From NCBI GenBank assembly GCA_021323755.1, contig JAJPKJ010000058.1:1-64000 (forward strand): a DNA stretch of 64,000 nt, in the 5' to 3' direction. Source of the DNA: Chitinophagales bacterium (GTDB lineage Bacteria > Bacteroidota > Bacteroidia > Chitinophagales > Chitinophagaceae). Position numbers and translations under genes: made by a program. A model generated the notes under the pieces. The model saw only the letters and a program-made list of their open reading frames with translations. It was not told the origin of the DNA and searched no databases. Shown one piece after another: positions 38,492 through 48,270 of the stretch. Numbering within the stretch: position 1 is the stretch's first letter; each line of letters begins with the position of its first letter.

Positions 38492-39166
38492 ATGAATAAT
38501 CCCATACGAGCAATTATTACCGGCGCTACCGGCATGGTCGGCGAAGGAGTTTTGTATGAATCGTTGCTGCATCCAGATATTGAATCTGTTTTGGTGATCA
38601 ACAGAAAACCTTGTGGCGTTTCTCATCCAAAACTGAAAGAGATCATTCATCAAAATTTTTTTGATATCTCATCGATCCAAGATCAGCTCATCGGTTATAA
38701 TGCCTGCTTCTTTTGTCTGGGTGTTTCATCGGTTGGAATGAAAGAACCTGAGTATTATAAAATGACCTATATCCTGGCGCTTCATGTCGCAGAAATATTA
38801 TGCAAACAAAATCGCGATATGACTTTCTGTTATATTTCCGGCAAATCAACCGATAGCTCAGAAAAAGGAAGAATGATGTGGGCGCGGGTAAAAGGCAAAA
38901 CGGAGAACGATCTCTTCAAATTACCATTCAAAAAAGTATTCGCTTTCCGCCCGGGGTATATACATCCCACAAAAGGGTTAAGAAATACCCTGAAAAGTTA
39001 CCAATATATCAGCTGGATGTATCCTTTTTTCCGGATCGTTTTTCCCAGATCTGTTTCTACCCTTAAAGAATTGGGTTTGGCAATGATCAACGCCGCGATC
39101 TATGGCTATGATAAAAAAATTCTTGAGGTCAAAGACATTATCGCGCTCTCCAAACATGATCAATGA
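38492..39166 (+). CDS. NAD(P)-binding Rossmann-fold protein
   Basis: 224 residues. It begins with the dinucleotide-binding loop ITGATGMVGEGV and continues as an atypical short-chain dehydrogenase/NmrA-like fold. CYISGKSTD and ARVKGKTENDLF hold the Ser and Lys of the SDR-like site, but the usual YxxxK Tyr is replaced in this short form. The substrate is unknown. Its 3' end overlaps the convergent transporter gene by 7 bases. Confidence 0.82.
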   Translation: MNNPIRAIITGATGMVGEGVLYESLLHPDIESVLVINRKPCGVSHPKLKEIIHQNFFDISSIQDQLIGYNACFFCLGVSSVGMKEPEYYKMTYILALHVAEILCKQNRDMTFCYISGKSTDSSEKGRMMWARVKGKTENDLFKLPFKKVFAFRPGYIHPTKGLRNTLKSYQYISWMYPFFRIVFPRSVSTLKELGLAMINAAIYGYDKKILEVKDIIALSKHDQ

Positions 39167-40401
39167 TGAATATTTTCCATTGCTTTTTGATCATGCTTAT
39201 ACCTGAACACCAATGGGAAAACAATGCCTAGCAGTAATGCATATGCGGAGAATGTGAACCAGATACTCTGCCAGTTTCTTACACCATCCACCGTAAAATG
39301 ATCTACTACTCTCCCACTTAATAATCCGCCCAAATAGGCGCCCAGTCCGTTTGTCATCAGCATGAACAATCCCTGCGCGCTTGCTCTTATCTTCATATCC
39401 GCCTCTTTTTCTACAAATAAAGAACCGGAAATATTAAAAAAGTCAAATGCCATTCCATAGATGATCATAGACAATATCAACAAAAATAATCCGCTGCCGG
39501 GATTGCCAATTCCAAACAGGCCGAAGCGGAAAACCCATGCGAAAATGCTCATCAGCATTACCCGTTTGATACCAAATCTTCGCAGGAAAAATGGAATGGT
39601 CAAAATAAAAAGTGTTTCTGAGATTTGGGAAACAGACAATAGCACGCTCGGATGTTTTACCGCAAATGAATCGGCATAATTGTTTTTAAAATCCTGAAGA
39701 AATGTCCCCCCAAAAGTGTTGGTGATCTGCAATGCAGCGCCAAGCAACATCGCGAAAATAAAAAAGGTCAACATTTTTCTTTGTTTAAATAACACAAATG
39801 CATCCAATCCCAATGAAGAAAGCAAGGAAGCCTTTTTGTTTGTTTTTGCCGGCGGGCATTTTGGCATCGAAAACGCATAAACACCCAACAATAATCCCGA
39901 TGCAGCGCTGATATACAATTGCAGGGGGCTGATCGTCCAGCCGCATATATCAACCAGCCACATCGCACATATAAAACCAACTGTTCCCCAAACCCGTATA
40001 GGAGGAAAATCCTTGACAATGTGATAACCTTTTTGTTCAAGCACGATGTAGGAAACCGTATTATTCAACGCAATGGTAGGCATAAACACCATTGAGTTCA
40101 ATAACATGACCCAATACATGGTTGTATGATCGGTTACTTTGGACGCGCAGAATAATAATATCGCACCAAGAATATGACATGCCCCCAAAACACGTTCTGC
40201 ATTGATCCACCTGTCGGCTACAATGCCCAAGAGTGCGGGCATGAACAAGGAAGCCAAACCCATCGTTCCGTAAATGCTACCTACTTCCGTACCATTAAAT
40301 TTCAGTACCACGATCATATAACCGCCAAGTGAAATCAGCCACGAACCCCATACGAAAAATTCTAAAAAATTCATCAGGATAAGACGAAACTTGATATTCA
40401 T
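39160..40401 (-). CDS. Nucleoside:H+ symporter-like MFS permease
   Basis: 413 residues from the ATG at 40401; the longer frame begins with GTG at 40449. Twelve hydrophobic segments start with NFLEFFVWGSWLISLGGYM, the opening seen in the NupG/XapB nucleoside transporter family. The central loop is charged and Lys-rich. It probably imports nucleosides or a related metabolite. It is divergent from mqnE and overlaps the neighbouring plus-strand gene end by 7 bases. Confidence 0.85.
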   Translation of the reverse strand: MNIKFRLILMNFLEFFVWGSWLISLGGYMIVVLKFNGTEVGSIYGTMGLASLFMPALLGIVADRWINAERVLGACHILGAILLFCASKVTDHTTMYWVMLLNSMVFMPTIALNNTVSYIVLEQKGYHIVKDFPPIRVWGTVGFICAMWLVDICGWTISPLQLYISAASGLLLGVYAFSMPKCPPAKTNKKASLLSSLGLDAFVLFKQRKMLTFFIFAMLLGAALQITNTFGGTFLQDFKNNYADSFAVKHPSVLLSVSQISETLFILTIPFFLRRFGIKRVMLMSIFAWVFRFGLFGIGNPGSGLFLLILSMIIYGMAFDFFNISGSLFVEKEADMKIRASAQGLFMLMTNGLGAYLGGLLSGRVVDHFTVDGVRNWQSIWFTFSAYALLLGIVFPLVFRYKHDQKAMENIHH

Positions 40402-40478
40402 CCGCAAATAATTTGATTTATGATCTAAGATAAACAAATCAGCAATCACTAAAACTCAAAATGAAGATTTATCCTGCT

Positions 40479-40486
40479 TATCTTTG
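40479..40486 (+). promoter_or_regulatory. Candidate -7 box for mqnE, near-leaderless
   Basis: TATCTTTG is an exact TAnnTTTG match, 4 bases before the ATG at 40491. If it is used, transcription would start at or within a few bases of the start codon. That also argues against the alternative ATG at 40461, which would lie upstream of the transcript. Confidence 0.45.
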
Positions 40487-40490
40487 CAAT

Positions 40491-41669
40491 ATGACAGCGG
40501 CAAAAAGTTCCATTGAAGAAATCATAGAAAGCGAAAAAAATAATTCGCTTCAGCAGATTGGCGAAAAAATTTTCAACAGTCAACGAATAAATGAAGAAGA
40601 AGGGTTATTGCTTTTTGAACAGGCAAGTCTTCCTTATATTGGTGCACTGGCCAATTTTGTACGGGAAAGATTGCATGGGAATAAAACTTACTTCAACAGA
40701 AATTTCCATATCGAACCGACAAATGTTTGTGTCTTCTCCTGTGCTTTTTGCGCATACTCACGATTATATGCTCATCGTGAGGAAGGCTGGGAATTGAGTT
40801 CGGAACAAATGATGCACATCATTAAAAGTTATGACGGCAAACCGGTAACCGAAGTTCATATTGTCGGGGGTGTTCATCCAAAACTGAACATGGCATTCTT
40901 CGCAGACCTCATGAAACAGATCAAAACGCATCGCCCCGATCTGCACATAAAGGGTTATACCGCTGTTGAGCTCGATTATATGTTCCGCAAAGCAAAAGTT
41001 TCTCCAAAGGAGGGGCTGAGCATTTTACATGAAGCCGGACTCGATTCTTTGCCCGGTGGCGGAGCAGAAATTTTTCATCCCGAAATACGTGAACAGATCT
41101 GCGCAGATAAAGTTGATGCAAACGGATGGCTGAATATTCACAAGACCGCGCATCAGTTGGGAATGCATAGCAATGCGACCATGCTCTATGGTCATATCGA
41201 AAAATATTGGCATCGCATCGATCACATGGAAAGACTGAGAAAATTGCAGGATGAAACACATGGCTTCAATACTTTTATTCCGTTAAAATTCCGCAATAAA
41301 GACAATGACATGCGTAATGTGCCTGAAAGTACGGTCGTCGAAGACATGAAATTATATTCAGTGGCAAGATTGTACATGGATAATTTCCCCCACCTCAAAG
41401 CATATTGGCCCATGCTTGGAAGACAAAATGCACAGCTTACTTTATCATTTGGTGTCAATGACCTGGACGGAACAATTGATGATTCAACAAAAATTTATTC
41501 GATGGCGGGAAGCGAAGAACAACATCCATCGTTAACGACCTCACAATTGGTTTCATTAATAAAACAGGTAAACCGTGAGCCTGTTGAAAGAGACACCTTA
41601 TACCATGAAATAAAAAATTACAAAGACATTGATGTTATGGAATTGGAAACCAACGCGCTTTATAATTGA
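40491..41669 (+). CDS. mqnE: Aminodeoxyfutalosine synthase (radical SAM)
   Basis: 392 residues from the ATG at 40491, which fits the family N-terminus and follows the promoter box; the frame extends to an ATG at 40461. It is a radical SAM enzyme of the futalosine menaquinone route. The cluster motif is CVFSCAFCAYSR, followed by GGVHPK, LPGGGAEIF and the C-terminal MLGRQNAQLTLSFGVNDLDGT typical of MqnE. No other mqn genes are in the window. It implies that the organism makes menaquinone by this pathway. Confidence 0.95.
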   Translation: MTAAKSSIEEIIESEKNNSLQQIGEKIFNSQRINEEEGLLLFEQASLPYIGALANFVRERLHGNKTYFNRNFHIEPTNVCVFSCAFCAYSRLYAHREEGWELSSEQMMHIIKSYDGKPVTEVHIVGGVHPKLNMAFFADLMKQIKTHRPDLHIKGYTAVELDYMFRKAKVSPKEGLSILHEAGLDSLPGGGAEIFHPEIREQICADKVDANGWLNIHKTAHQLGMHSNATMLYGHIEKYWHRIDHMERLRKLQDETHGFNTFIPLKFRNKDNDMRNVPESTVVEDMKLYSVARLYMDNFPHLKAYWPMLGRQNAQLTLSFGVNDLDGTIDDSTKIYSMAGSEEQHPSLTTSQLVSLIKQVNREPVERDTLYHEIKNYKDIDVMELETNALYN

Positions 41670-41671
41670 TC

Positions 41672-42343
41672 TCAGATCAATTTATTCTTTGTTGCAATTT
41701 TTATTGCCTGCGCTTTTGAAGTCACATGCAGTTTATGATAAATGTTGGCGATGTGCTTGCGAACAGTGTGACTACTTAAAAATAATTTCTCCGCAATATG
41801 TTTGTAACCGTAACCATCGACGGTAAGCTTCAGGATCTCAACCTCTCTTTCAGACAATTCATAATCATATTTGTCTTCATTTTCCTTTTTCACTTCAGGG
41901 AAAGAAGCCTTCATTAACAGGTCAAGTGTTTTTCTGGCTATGCGTGGACTCATTGGCGCGCTGCCCGATTCGGACAACTGCACAATACAATCTATAATCA
42001 AAGAAATTTTCTCGTTCTTTAATAAATATCCGTCCGCTCCTGCCTTTATCGCTTCAAATATTTTATCATCATCATCAAAGACAGTGAGCATCAAAAAATG
42101 AACATCGGGATATAATAATTTCGCATCACGCACTGTTTCAATTCCATCCATCAATGGCATTTCTACGTCCATGAGCACAACCGCAGGATGCTGTGTGTAA
42201 TTTAACTGCTTCATTTGATCCAGAAAATCTTTTCCATCTGCAGCGGTGAGCATAACGTTAATATCGTCTGAATAATTCAGTCGCTCAGCAAATGATATTC
42301 TGTTTTGCGCCTTATCGTCGACTATGCCAACAGTGATTTTCAT
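41672..42343 (-). CDS. Response regulator, NarL/LuxR type
   Basis: 223 residues. An N-terminal receiver domain has acidic residues Asp9-Asp10, phospho-acceptor Asp59 in VVLMDVEMP and Lys in LKNEK. A LuxR-type helix-turn-helix follows (about 158-220; LSEREVEILKLTVDGYGYKHIAEKLFLS). The sensor kinase gene lies 76 bases upstream on the same strand, so the two form a pair. The stop is 2 bases from the convergent mqnE stop. Confidence 0.93.
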   Translation of the reverse strand: MKITVGIVDDKAQNRISFAERLNYSDDINVMLTAADGKDFLDQMKQLNYTQHPAVVLMDVEMPLMDGIETVRDAKLLYPDVHFLMLTVFDDDDKIFEAIKAGADGYLLKNEKISLIIDCIVQLSESGSAPMSPRIARKTLDLLMKASFPEVKKENEDKYDYELSEREVEILKLTVDGYGYKHIAEKLFLSSHTVRKHIANIYHKLHVTSKAQAIKIATKNKLI

Positions 42344-42419
42344 GATTGTATTACAAAACTCCCATTCGAAAGACCAGAAATCAATAACCCATTTGTGCTA
42401 TTCTCTTTTTACCGAAGTA

Positions 42420-45400
42420 TCAGGCATTACGCGAAAAATTAATCTTAGTGCCTTTCCCTGTGTTAGAGGAAATTTGCAATGAAGCGCCAAGTTCATCAGC
42501 GCGGTGTTTCATGTTCTCCATTCCATAATGTCCATCAATATGACCATTTAGTTTAAATCCTTTTCCATCATCCTCTATCACAAAATCGAAATCATGTATT
42601 TTATCCGAGCGGATACTCAATGAAATTTTTCCGGCGTTGGAATGCTTGATGCTATTCATTATGGCTTCCTGACAAACCCGGAAAATATTCAATGCTTCGG
42701 TGGGAGAAAGTTTGACATTCTTTTCAATATTTTCCTTTACAAACATTTCCAGTTGCGGTTGTACAATACATTGCGATTGTAAAAAAGATTTGACCTTATC
42801 TGCCAGTTCATCCAATTGAATAGATTCTTTTTTTATTGCCCAAATCGTTTCACGCAGGTCGCTAACCAGGTTTTTTGCCGTATCATTAACCACAGACAAT
42901 CGTTTCCTTTCTTCTTCTTTACTGAATTCTACAGGCGCTTCCAAAAGCCAGTCAACATTACTGTTTATGTAACTTAATTGGGTGCCGATATTATCATGCA
43001 ACTCACGTGAGATCCTTTCCCTGTCCTTTTGTAATTCATTTTGTAACTGAAGGGAGCGAATTTTGTCCTGAAACTTCTGATGATTGTATTGCCATACCAC
43101 GAATGATACCAGCGACACCAGGGTAACAAAAGCCATTGCACGAAACCACCAGGTTTGCCACCATGGCGGGGTAATGATGATAAATATTTTTTTGAACACG
43201 ACACTATTTGAAGAAAGGATCGGGCTGCAATAAATTTCTAAAATGTATTTTCCGGGTTCCAGCGTATAGCGAATATCAGTTGGATGATTAGAGGTCTGCC
43301 ATGTTTGTTCAAAATTGTTTACGCGATATTTATAATTGTATTCATTGGTGTTCAATAGTCCAAGCGCCGCAAAATCGAACTGCAAATGATCCTGATCATA
43401 ATTCAACAGGATCGAGTCGCTATTCCAGAAACCTTTCTGAAAATCAAATACAATATCATTGATCACCAAACGCGTGATATTCAGTATTGGCGTATCTTTT
43501 ATTGCAGAAAGATCTTCGGGATAAAATGCTGTGATGCCATTCACTCCCCCAAAATAAAATTTGCCGGAACGGGTTTTTATGCATGCATTGGTGTTGAACT
43601 CATTTTCTTGCAAACCCATTTCTTTTGTAAAATTTTTTACAACGCCACTGGAAGAAATATATGCCAGTCCCAAATTGCTGCTGGAAAAAACAGCGGGCTG
43701 GTTGCTTAATGGCAACAACGCGTATTCGCAATCATTGAGTAATCCCGATTCCCGGGTAACAGCGCGGATCAATTTCCCGGTCGATGAAAAAATGTAGACG
43801 CCCTTATCCGCTCCCATCCAGATGTTATGATCAATATCCTCAGTAGAGCTTCTCACTGCATAATTTTCAGGGATCTGGTTAGTATGAAAATCACCTTTCT
43901 TGCTGAGGAAATATATCAGCCCCTTTCTGGTTCCGGCCCATAATGTACTGTCGGAAGCAAAGTAAAAGCTGGTGATATTATTAGACATGTTTGGCAAGAC
44001 GGGCAATAATGGTTTTGCCTGGACCAATTTTTCTTTTCGAAAGACGCAACGATAAACGTTATCGTAGGAAGCAAAATAAATTGTGCTGTCGTTGATGCGC
44101 TGGCAATTGTCAGGATATTGATTGTTGTCAATACTCGGTAAATAAACTCCATTCGCAAATAATACTTTCTCCAGTTTTTGCTCTTTAAGGCGTAACCACC
44201 AAAACCCTTTGCGCAGCGTTATGATGAGATAAAGATTTTCATCAAATTTTTCGATCCCCATAATATCCTTTACACTATCAGTGATCAGCGATTTTTGCCA
44301 GAGTTCATTGCCAAGCGTATCGTATAACTGTATTCCGCCATTATAACATCCGGCGAAAAGAATATGCTTTTTTTCATCGAAATACAGGCAACGGACAAAA
44401 TTGTTTTTTTCATTCTTGTATAAGAAATGCTGGAAAGGGATTTCAATATTCTTCACCCGTTTTATATCGTCATTGGTCAATAGCCATAATCGTTTGAATT
44501 TATCGGCATAGGTAAAATTTAGTCCGCCTGCAGCAACAATCGGTTTTCTGTCGAGGGTTATAAACTCTGTGAAATGATTGAATGAGGTATCCATTTCAAC
44601 CAAATGGCCATTCACACCTACCAGCAATTGTTTTGAATCATTTACTTCAAGAGACAAATAACCGACAGGGTCGCTCGTGATCTCCGAGACAGGTTTTCGC
44701 TTTTTAATTTCCCCGGAGTTTGGTTCAATGGCAAAGAGCGAAGTTGGCGAAATGACATAGACCCATTGATCGCTGCACGCGATATTGACAATATCATCGG
44801 TATTAAGATCAAACATTTTTTCTTCCCGCGTATGCAGGTCGATTCTCAAAAGATTTTTTTTATGATTTTGAATGAAAATAAAATTATCGTTACTCGCGGT
44901 GGCGTGAGTGAGCAAACTTATTCCATAGTGTGTGACTGTATCACAAAACGGAATGATATTCACCGATAACCTGCTGACGATGGCACCTTCATGATTATAA
45001 ATGACAACGCCCTTCCCTTCTTGCAGACACCAGATGCCTTCGGCAGTTTCTTTTAAAGGAATGGTCGAATAATACCCGTCAACCCTGTAAGAATTTATTT
45101 GTGAAATTTTTTTGAACGAATTGGTAATGGGTGAATATTCCAAAATTCCATGCTTATGGCAGATCCAAATATTATTATTATTGAGTCCAAAAAAGAAGGC
45201 AGGTGAATTGATATTGATCGTATCCTTGTTATTAATGACCGGTAAGACTTTTTCAAAATTGTATCCATTATAACGTTGAATGCCCGTTTCAGTGGAAACC
45301 CAGGTAAAACCTTTTACATCGGTGATGATGTTATAGGTTCCATTGTTCATCAGACCTTGCTCAAAATTCAATGTTTTTACAAGACATCTCCTAAACGCAG

Positions 45401-45494
45401 GCTGCACTTGCTGTTGCGCAAAAAGACAAAATGAAAAAAACAGGAACAGACAAAAGAAAGCTATCTGCTTGGAATATTTGAAATGAAAAACCAC
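42420..45494 (-). CDS. Sensor histidine kinase with periplasmic Reg_prop/Y_Y_Y domains
   Basis: 1024 residues. The start is GTG at 45494; no ATG precedes the signal peptide (ends CLFAQ). The periplasmic part consists of beta-propeller-type repeats (IWICHKHGILEYSP, LWAGTRKGLIYFLS, IWMGADKGVYIFSS) and a Y_Y_Y domain (LNTNEYNYKYRVNN). One membrane helix lies near 780-800. A HisKA_3 dimerisation region with phospho-acceptor His833 in RISRELHDNIGTQLS and a HATPase (IEDDGKGF) follow. No receiver or AraC domain is fused, so it differs from classical hybrid systems and uses the separate regulator just downstream. Confidence 0.93.
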   Translation of the reverse strand: MVFHFKYSKQIAFFCLFLFFSFCLFAQQQVQPAFRRCLVKTLNFEQGLMNNGTYNIITDVKGFTWVSTETGIQRYNGYNFEKVLPVINNKDTININSPAFFFGLNNNNIWICHKHGILEYSPITNSFKKISQINSYRVDGYYSTIPLKETAEGIWCLQEGKGVVIYNHEGAIVSRLSVNIIPFCDTVTHYGISLLTHATASNDNFIFIQNHKKNLLRIDLHTREEKMFDLNTDDIVNIACSDQWVYVISPTSLFAIEPNSGEIKKRKPVSEITSDPVGYLSLEVNDSKQLLVGVNGHLVEMDTSFNHFTEFITLDRKPIVAAGGLNFTYADKFKRLWLLTNDDIKRVKNIEIPFQHFLYKNEKNNFVRCLYFDEKKHILFAGCYNGGIQLYDTLGNELWQKSLITDSVKDIMGIEKFDENLYLIITLRKGFWWLRLKEQKLEKVLFANGVYLPSIDNNQYPDNCQRINDSTIYFASYDNVYRCVFRKEKLVQAKPLLPVLPNMSNNITSFYFASDSTLWAGTRKGLIYFLSKKGDFHTNQIPENYAVRSSTEDIDHNIWMGADKGVYIFSSTGKLIRAVTRESGLLNDCEYALLPLSNQPAVFSSSNLGLAYISSSGVVKNFTKEMGLQENEFNTNACIKTRSGKFYFGGVNGITAFYPEDLSAIKDTPILNITRLVINDIVFDFQKGFWNSDSILLNYDQDHLQFDFAALGLLNTNEYNYKYRVNNFEQTWQTSNHPTDIRYTLEPGKYILEIYCSPILSSNSVVFKKIFIIITPPWWQTWWFRAMAFVTLVSLVSFVVWQYNHQKFQDKIRSLQLQNELQKDRERISRELHDNIGTQLSYINSNVDWLLEAPVEFSKEEERKRLSVVNDTAKNLVSDLRETIWAIKKESIQLDELADKVKSFLQSQCIVQPQLEMFVKENIEKNVKLSPTEALNIFRVCQEAIMNSIKHSNAGKISLSIRSDKIHDFDFVIEDDGKGFKLNGHIDGHYGMENMKHRADELGASLQISSNTGKGTKINFSRNA

Positions 45495-45595
45495 TATTAA
45501 TTACTTAACCAATTGCTTTAAAATGAATAATATCTTCAATTTAAGACAAAAAAAACTCTGCAGCAAGCAATGAAAAAAATAACGCAAATGGAGTA

Positions 45596-45626
45596 TTGCG
45601 CCTGGTCCTTTACGCATTTAGTTTTG
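45596..45626 (+). promoter_or_regulatory. Promoter in the divergent gap, TTG-N20-TAGTTTTG
   Basis: TTG at 45596-45598, a 20-base spacer and TAGTTTTG at 45619-45626 match the Bacteroidota -33/-7 consensus in both parts. It points right, toward a terminator-like hairpin 100 bases downstream and the phosphodiesterase-like gene beyond it. Confidence 0.5.
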
Positions 45627-45631
45627 AAAAT

Positions 45632-45757
45632 GCCGCTTTTGATTGTCCATCCGGTTATTTTGGTTCATCATAAAATTCATCATAGCGTTCACCAAGTTTG
45701 TTTTGGTTTTTTTTTCATAAGCAGAAATGGCTCCCCAAGAGCCATTTTCTTTTAAAA
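45632..45757 (+). ncRNA. Candidate small RNA or attenuated leader
   Basis: The stretch begins where transcription from the 45596-45626 promoter would start and ends at a hairpin-plus-T tail. It has no convincing reading frame and is U-rich. It may be a free small RNA or the 5' leader of the gene at 45804, ended by attenuation. There is no homology evidence. It accounts for most of the 309-base gene-free gap 45495-45803; the rest holds only a TATAATTG box at 45778-45785. Confidence 0.3.
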
Positions 45758-45758
45758 T
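45725..45758 (+). terminator. Terminator-like hairpin inside the divergent gap
   Basis: A perfect 9-bp stem (45725-45733 with 45739-45747), a 5-base loop and a T-rich tail on the plus strand only. No annotated plus-strand gene ends before it, so it terminates either a small transcript or the leader of the next gene. Confidence 0.6.
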
Positions 45759-45803
45759 AAATCCTAATAATAAATCGTATAATTGAGCATACAATTATTC
45801 GTA

Positions 45804-46766
45804 ATGGAGCTGATTCGTTCTTCCTTTTTTATATGGCTGTTATTTTGTGCGCATCTTTCATTTGCACAAAATAATAAAGCAGACTTTAAAGTAATTCCTC
45901 TCGGCGTTCTGGGAGGGGGCGATGAAAGCAATTTATCCGCTTACATGATCGCACCGGAAAATTCAAACCATTATGCTTGTCTTGATGCGGGAACAGTACG
46001 GTTTGGGATCCAACAGGCCATCCACGATAATTTATTTAAACAAAGCGTAGCAACTGTCTTACGAACCAACATTAAAGGATATCTGATTTCACATCCGCAT
46101 CTTGATCATGTAGCCGGATTGATCATCAATTCCCCGGATGATACTGCCAAAAATATCTATGCCTTACCTTTTTGTATTGATGTATTAAAAGGGAATTATT
46201 TTACCTGGAAAAGCTGGTCGAATTTTGCCAACGAGGGTGAGAAACCTACACTAAATAAATATCGATATATTGCTTTGGACACGGCCAAAGAAACGGGCAT
46301 TGATAACACAGAATTGTTTGTTCGACCATTTCTGTTAAGCCATTCAAATCCCAATCAAAGCACGGCTTTTTTGGTTCGATATAAAGAGGCGTATATACTG
46401 TATTTGGGAGATACAGGAGCTGATGAAATTGAAAAAACAGACCATCTTTCTTTATTGTGGCAGCATATTGCACCATTGATAAAAGCAAAAAGACTTAAAG
46501 CCATTTTTATTGAGACCTCTTTCCCGGATGAGCAACCCGTAAAGCAGCTTTTTGGACATCTTACCCCCTCTTTATTAATGAAAGAAATGGATGCACTGGG
46601 TGGGTTAGCAGGAAAAGAAAATCTAAGCCATCTTTCAATTGTCATAACGCATATAAAGCCCATTAAGGGGGATAGTCAGGAGATAATAAAAAAGGAGTTG
46701 CAGCAATTGAATTCGCTCAAATTAAAGCTGGTATTTCCGCAGCAGGCAAGAGAGCTGGATCTCTGA
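45804..46766 (+). CDS. Secreted class-II 3',5'-cyclic-nucleotide phosphodiesterase-like protein
   Basis: 320 residues from the ATG at 45804; the longer frame begins with TTG. A signal peptide (ends LSFAQ) is followed by a metallo-beta-lactamase-type fold. HPHLDHVAGLIINS fits the class-II phosphodiesterase signature HxHLDH, and LYLGDTG, FIETSFPDE and ITHIKP supply further expected metal and core positions. Cytosolic signalling enzymes of this class have no signal peptide, whereas some fungal and bacterial ones are exported. The gene is divergent from the sensor kinase; whether it is regulated by it is unknown. Confidence 0.85.
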   Translation: MELIRSSFFIWLLFCAHLSFAQNNKADFKVIPLGVLGGGDESNLSAYMIAPENSNHYACLDAGTVRFGIQQAIHDNLFKQSVATVLRTNIKGYLISHPHLDHVAGLIINSPDDTAKNIYALPFCIDVLKGNYFTWKSWSNFANEGEKPTLNKYRYIALDTAKETGIDNTELFVRPFLLSHSNPNQSTAFLVRYKEAYILYLGDTGADEIEKTDHLSLLWQHIAPLIKAKRLKAIFIETSFPDEQPVKQLFGHLTPSLLMKEMDALGGLAGKENLSHLSIVITHIKPIKGDSQEIIKKELQQLNSLKLKLVFPQQARELDL

Positions 46767-46804
46767 TCCAATCCTCCGGTACCCGGATACTAACAGGAAC
46801 CTGT
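46756..46804. other. Three short hairpins between convergent genes
   Basis: Perfect stems at 46756-46761/46765-46770, 46775-46779/46783-46787 and 46793-46797/46800-46804 crowd the gap between the phosphodiesterase-like stop and the sdaA stop. No T-run is present. They may slow RNA polymerase from both sides. The last loop of 2 bases is too tight to fold well as RNA. Confidence 0.35.
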
Positions 46805-46817
46805 AACCGAAAAATAT

Positions 46818-48245
46818 CTAGCATTCACTCAGACTGATGGGAATATGAACGGCCAGCCCGCCATCAGAAGTCTCTTTGTATTTACTGTTCATGTCAAGCG
46901 CAGTCTCCCACATGGTTTTAATTACCGCATCAAGGGAGACCTTGGCAAAATCCGGTGTGCTCTGCAAGGCAAGTTGTGAGGCTGTGATCGCCTTTATGGC
47001 GCCCATCGTATTTCTTTCAATACAGGGAACCTGCACCAATCCTCCTATTGGATCGCATGTCATTCCCAAATGATGCTCCATGGCAATTTCTGCCGCCATC
47101 AATGCTTGTCGTTGCGTGCCGCCCGAACACTCTGTTAATGCGGCGGCTGCCATGGCTGATGAAACGCCGATCTCCGCCTGGCAGCCACCCATCGCCGCGG
47201 AAATAGTAGCCCCTTTTTTAAAGATGCTGCCCACTTCTGATGCAGTCAATAAAAATTGAATTATTTTTTCAGTTTTGTCGCCTCCACAAAAAATAATATA
47301 GTATTGCAGCACAGCGGGAATCACGCCGGCAGCGCCATTGGTAGGCGCAGTCACCACCCTGCCGAAAGAGGCATTTTCTTCATTGACTGCCAAGGCAAAA
47401 CAACTCACCCAATCCAGGATATACCTGAAATCATTGCCGCCTTCGCCAATTATCTTTATCCAGGACTGATAGTCGGTATAATGCTTGTCATTGATGAGTT
47501 TCTTATTCAGATCGGCGGCGCGTCTTTTTACTTCCAGACCGCCGGGCAATAATCCTTTGGTATGACATCCGCGATAAATACATTCACTCATTGTCTTCCA
47601 GATATTCAACACCCCATTCTTTGTTTCCGCTTCCGGGCGCCATGCATTTTCATTTTCCATCACAATTTCATGAATGCCCATTCCTGTCATCATACACCAA
47701 TGCAATAGATCATTGGCAGTATTGATGGGAAAAGGCAATTGAACAGCGGAATTCCCGGAAAGGTCCTCCCCTTCTTTTTTTACAAATCCGCCACCGACAG
47801 AATAATAGGTTTCCGCCGTATTTTCTCCATTGACCAAAGAGGCAAGAAAAGTGACTGCATTGGGATGATAAGGCAAGGATTCCGAAAACAAAAAGTCGAT
47901 ATCCTGCTGCGGATCGAAATGGATTAGGTGAGCGCCATTCAGGATTAATTTCTTTGATTCATTGATGCTGTTGATTTTCAGACCAATCTTGTTCACGTCG
48001 AAAGTAACAGGATCATCGCCGCTCAAACCCAGTTGAATGGCAATATCAGTCCCATGACCTTTGCCGGTTTTAGCCAATGAACCATAGAGCAAGACCTGTA
48101 CTCGTTGTACATCCGTCAATTTATTCTTTTGAGATAGGGACAAAATAAAGCGCTGAGCGGCGCGCCAAGGACCCAATGTGTGTGAGCTGGATGGGCCCAC
48201 GCCTATTTTAAACATGTCGAATACAGAAATTGCTTCGTGTGGCAA
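46818..48245 (-). CDS. sdaA: L-serine ammonia-lyase, single-chain
   Basis: 475 residues using a TTG start at 48245. The family begins (M..)ISxFDMFKxGxGPSSSHT, which here requires residues upstream of the first in-frame ATG (48215). The fully extended frame to 48356 would overlap the FKBP gene. The enzyme deaminates L-serine to pyruvate with a [4Fe-4S] cluster. [31 protein letters not shown] and [17 protein letters not shown] hold the expected Ser and Cys sites. A terminator separates it from the upstream gene, and a TACTTTCG box lies just before the start. Confidence 0.92.
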   Translation of the reverse strand: MPHEAISVFDMFKIGVGPSSSHTLGPWRAAQRFILSLSQKNKLTDVQRVQVLLYGSLAKTGKGHGTDIAIQLGLSGDDPVTFDVNKIGLKINSINESKKLILNGAHLIHFDPQQDIDFLFSESLPYHPNAVTFLASLVNGENTAETYYSVGGGFVKKEGEDLSGNSAVQLPFPINTANDLLHWCMMTGMGIHEIVMENENAWRPEAETKNGVLNIWKTMSECIYRGCHTKGLLPGGLEVKRRAADLNKKLINDKHYTDYQSWIKIIGEGGNDFRYILDWVSCFALAVNEENASFGRVVTAPTNGAAGVIPAVLQYYIIFCGGDKTEKIIQFLLTASEVGSIFKKGATISAAMGGCQAEIGVSSAMAAAALTECSGGTQRQALMAAEIAMEHHLGMTCDPIGGLVQVPCIERNTMGAIKAITASQLALQSTPDFAKVSLDAVIKTMWETALDMNSKYKETSDGGLAVHIPISLSEC

Positions 48246-48270
48246 GTAATAAAGATTTATGCGAAAGTAA

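Noticed and set aside
45570-45755. 61-residue plus-strand frame in the divergent gap
   Set aside because: It overlaps the candidate promoter and terminator, its composition is atypical and it ends inside the hairpin tail; a non-coding reading fits better.
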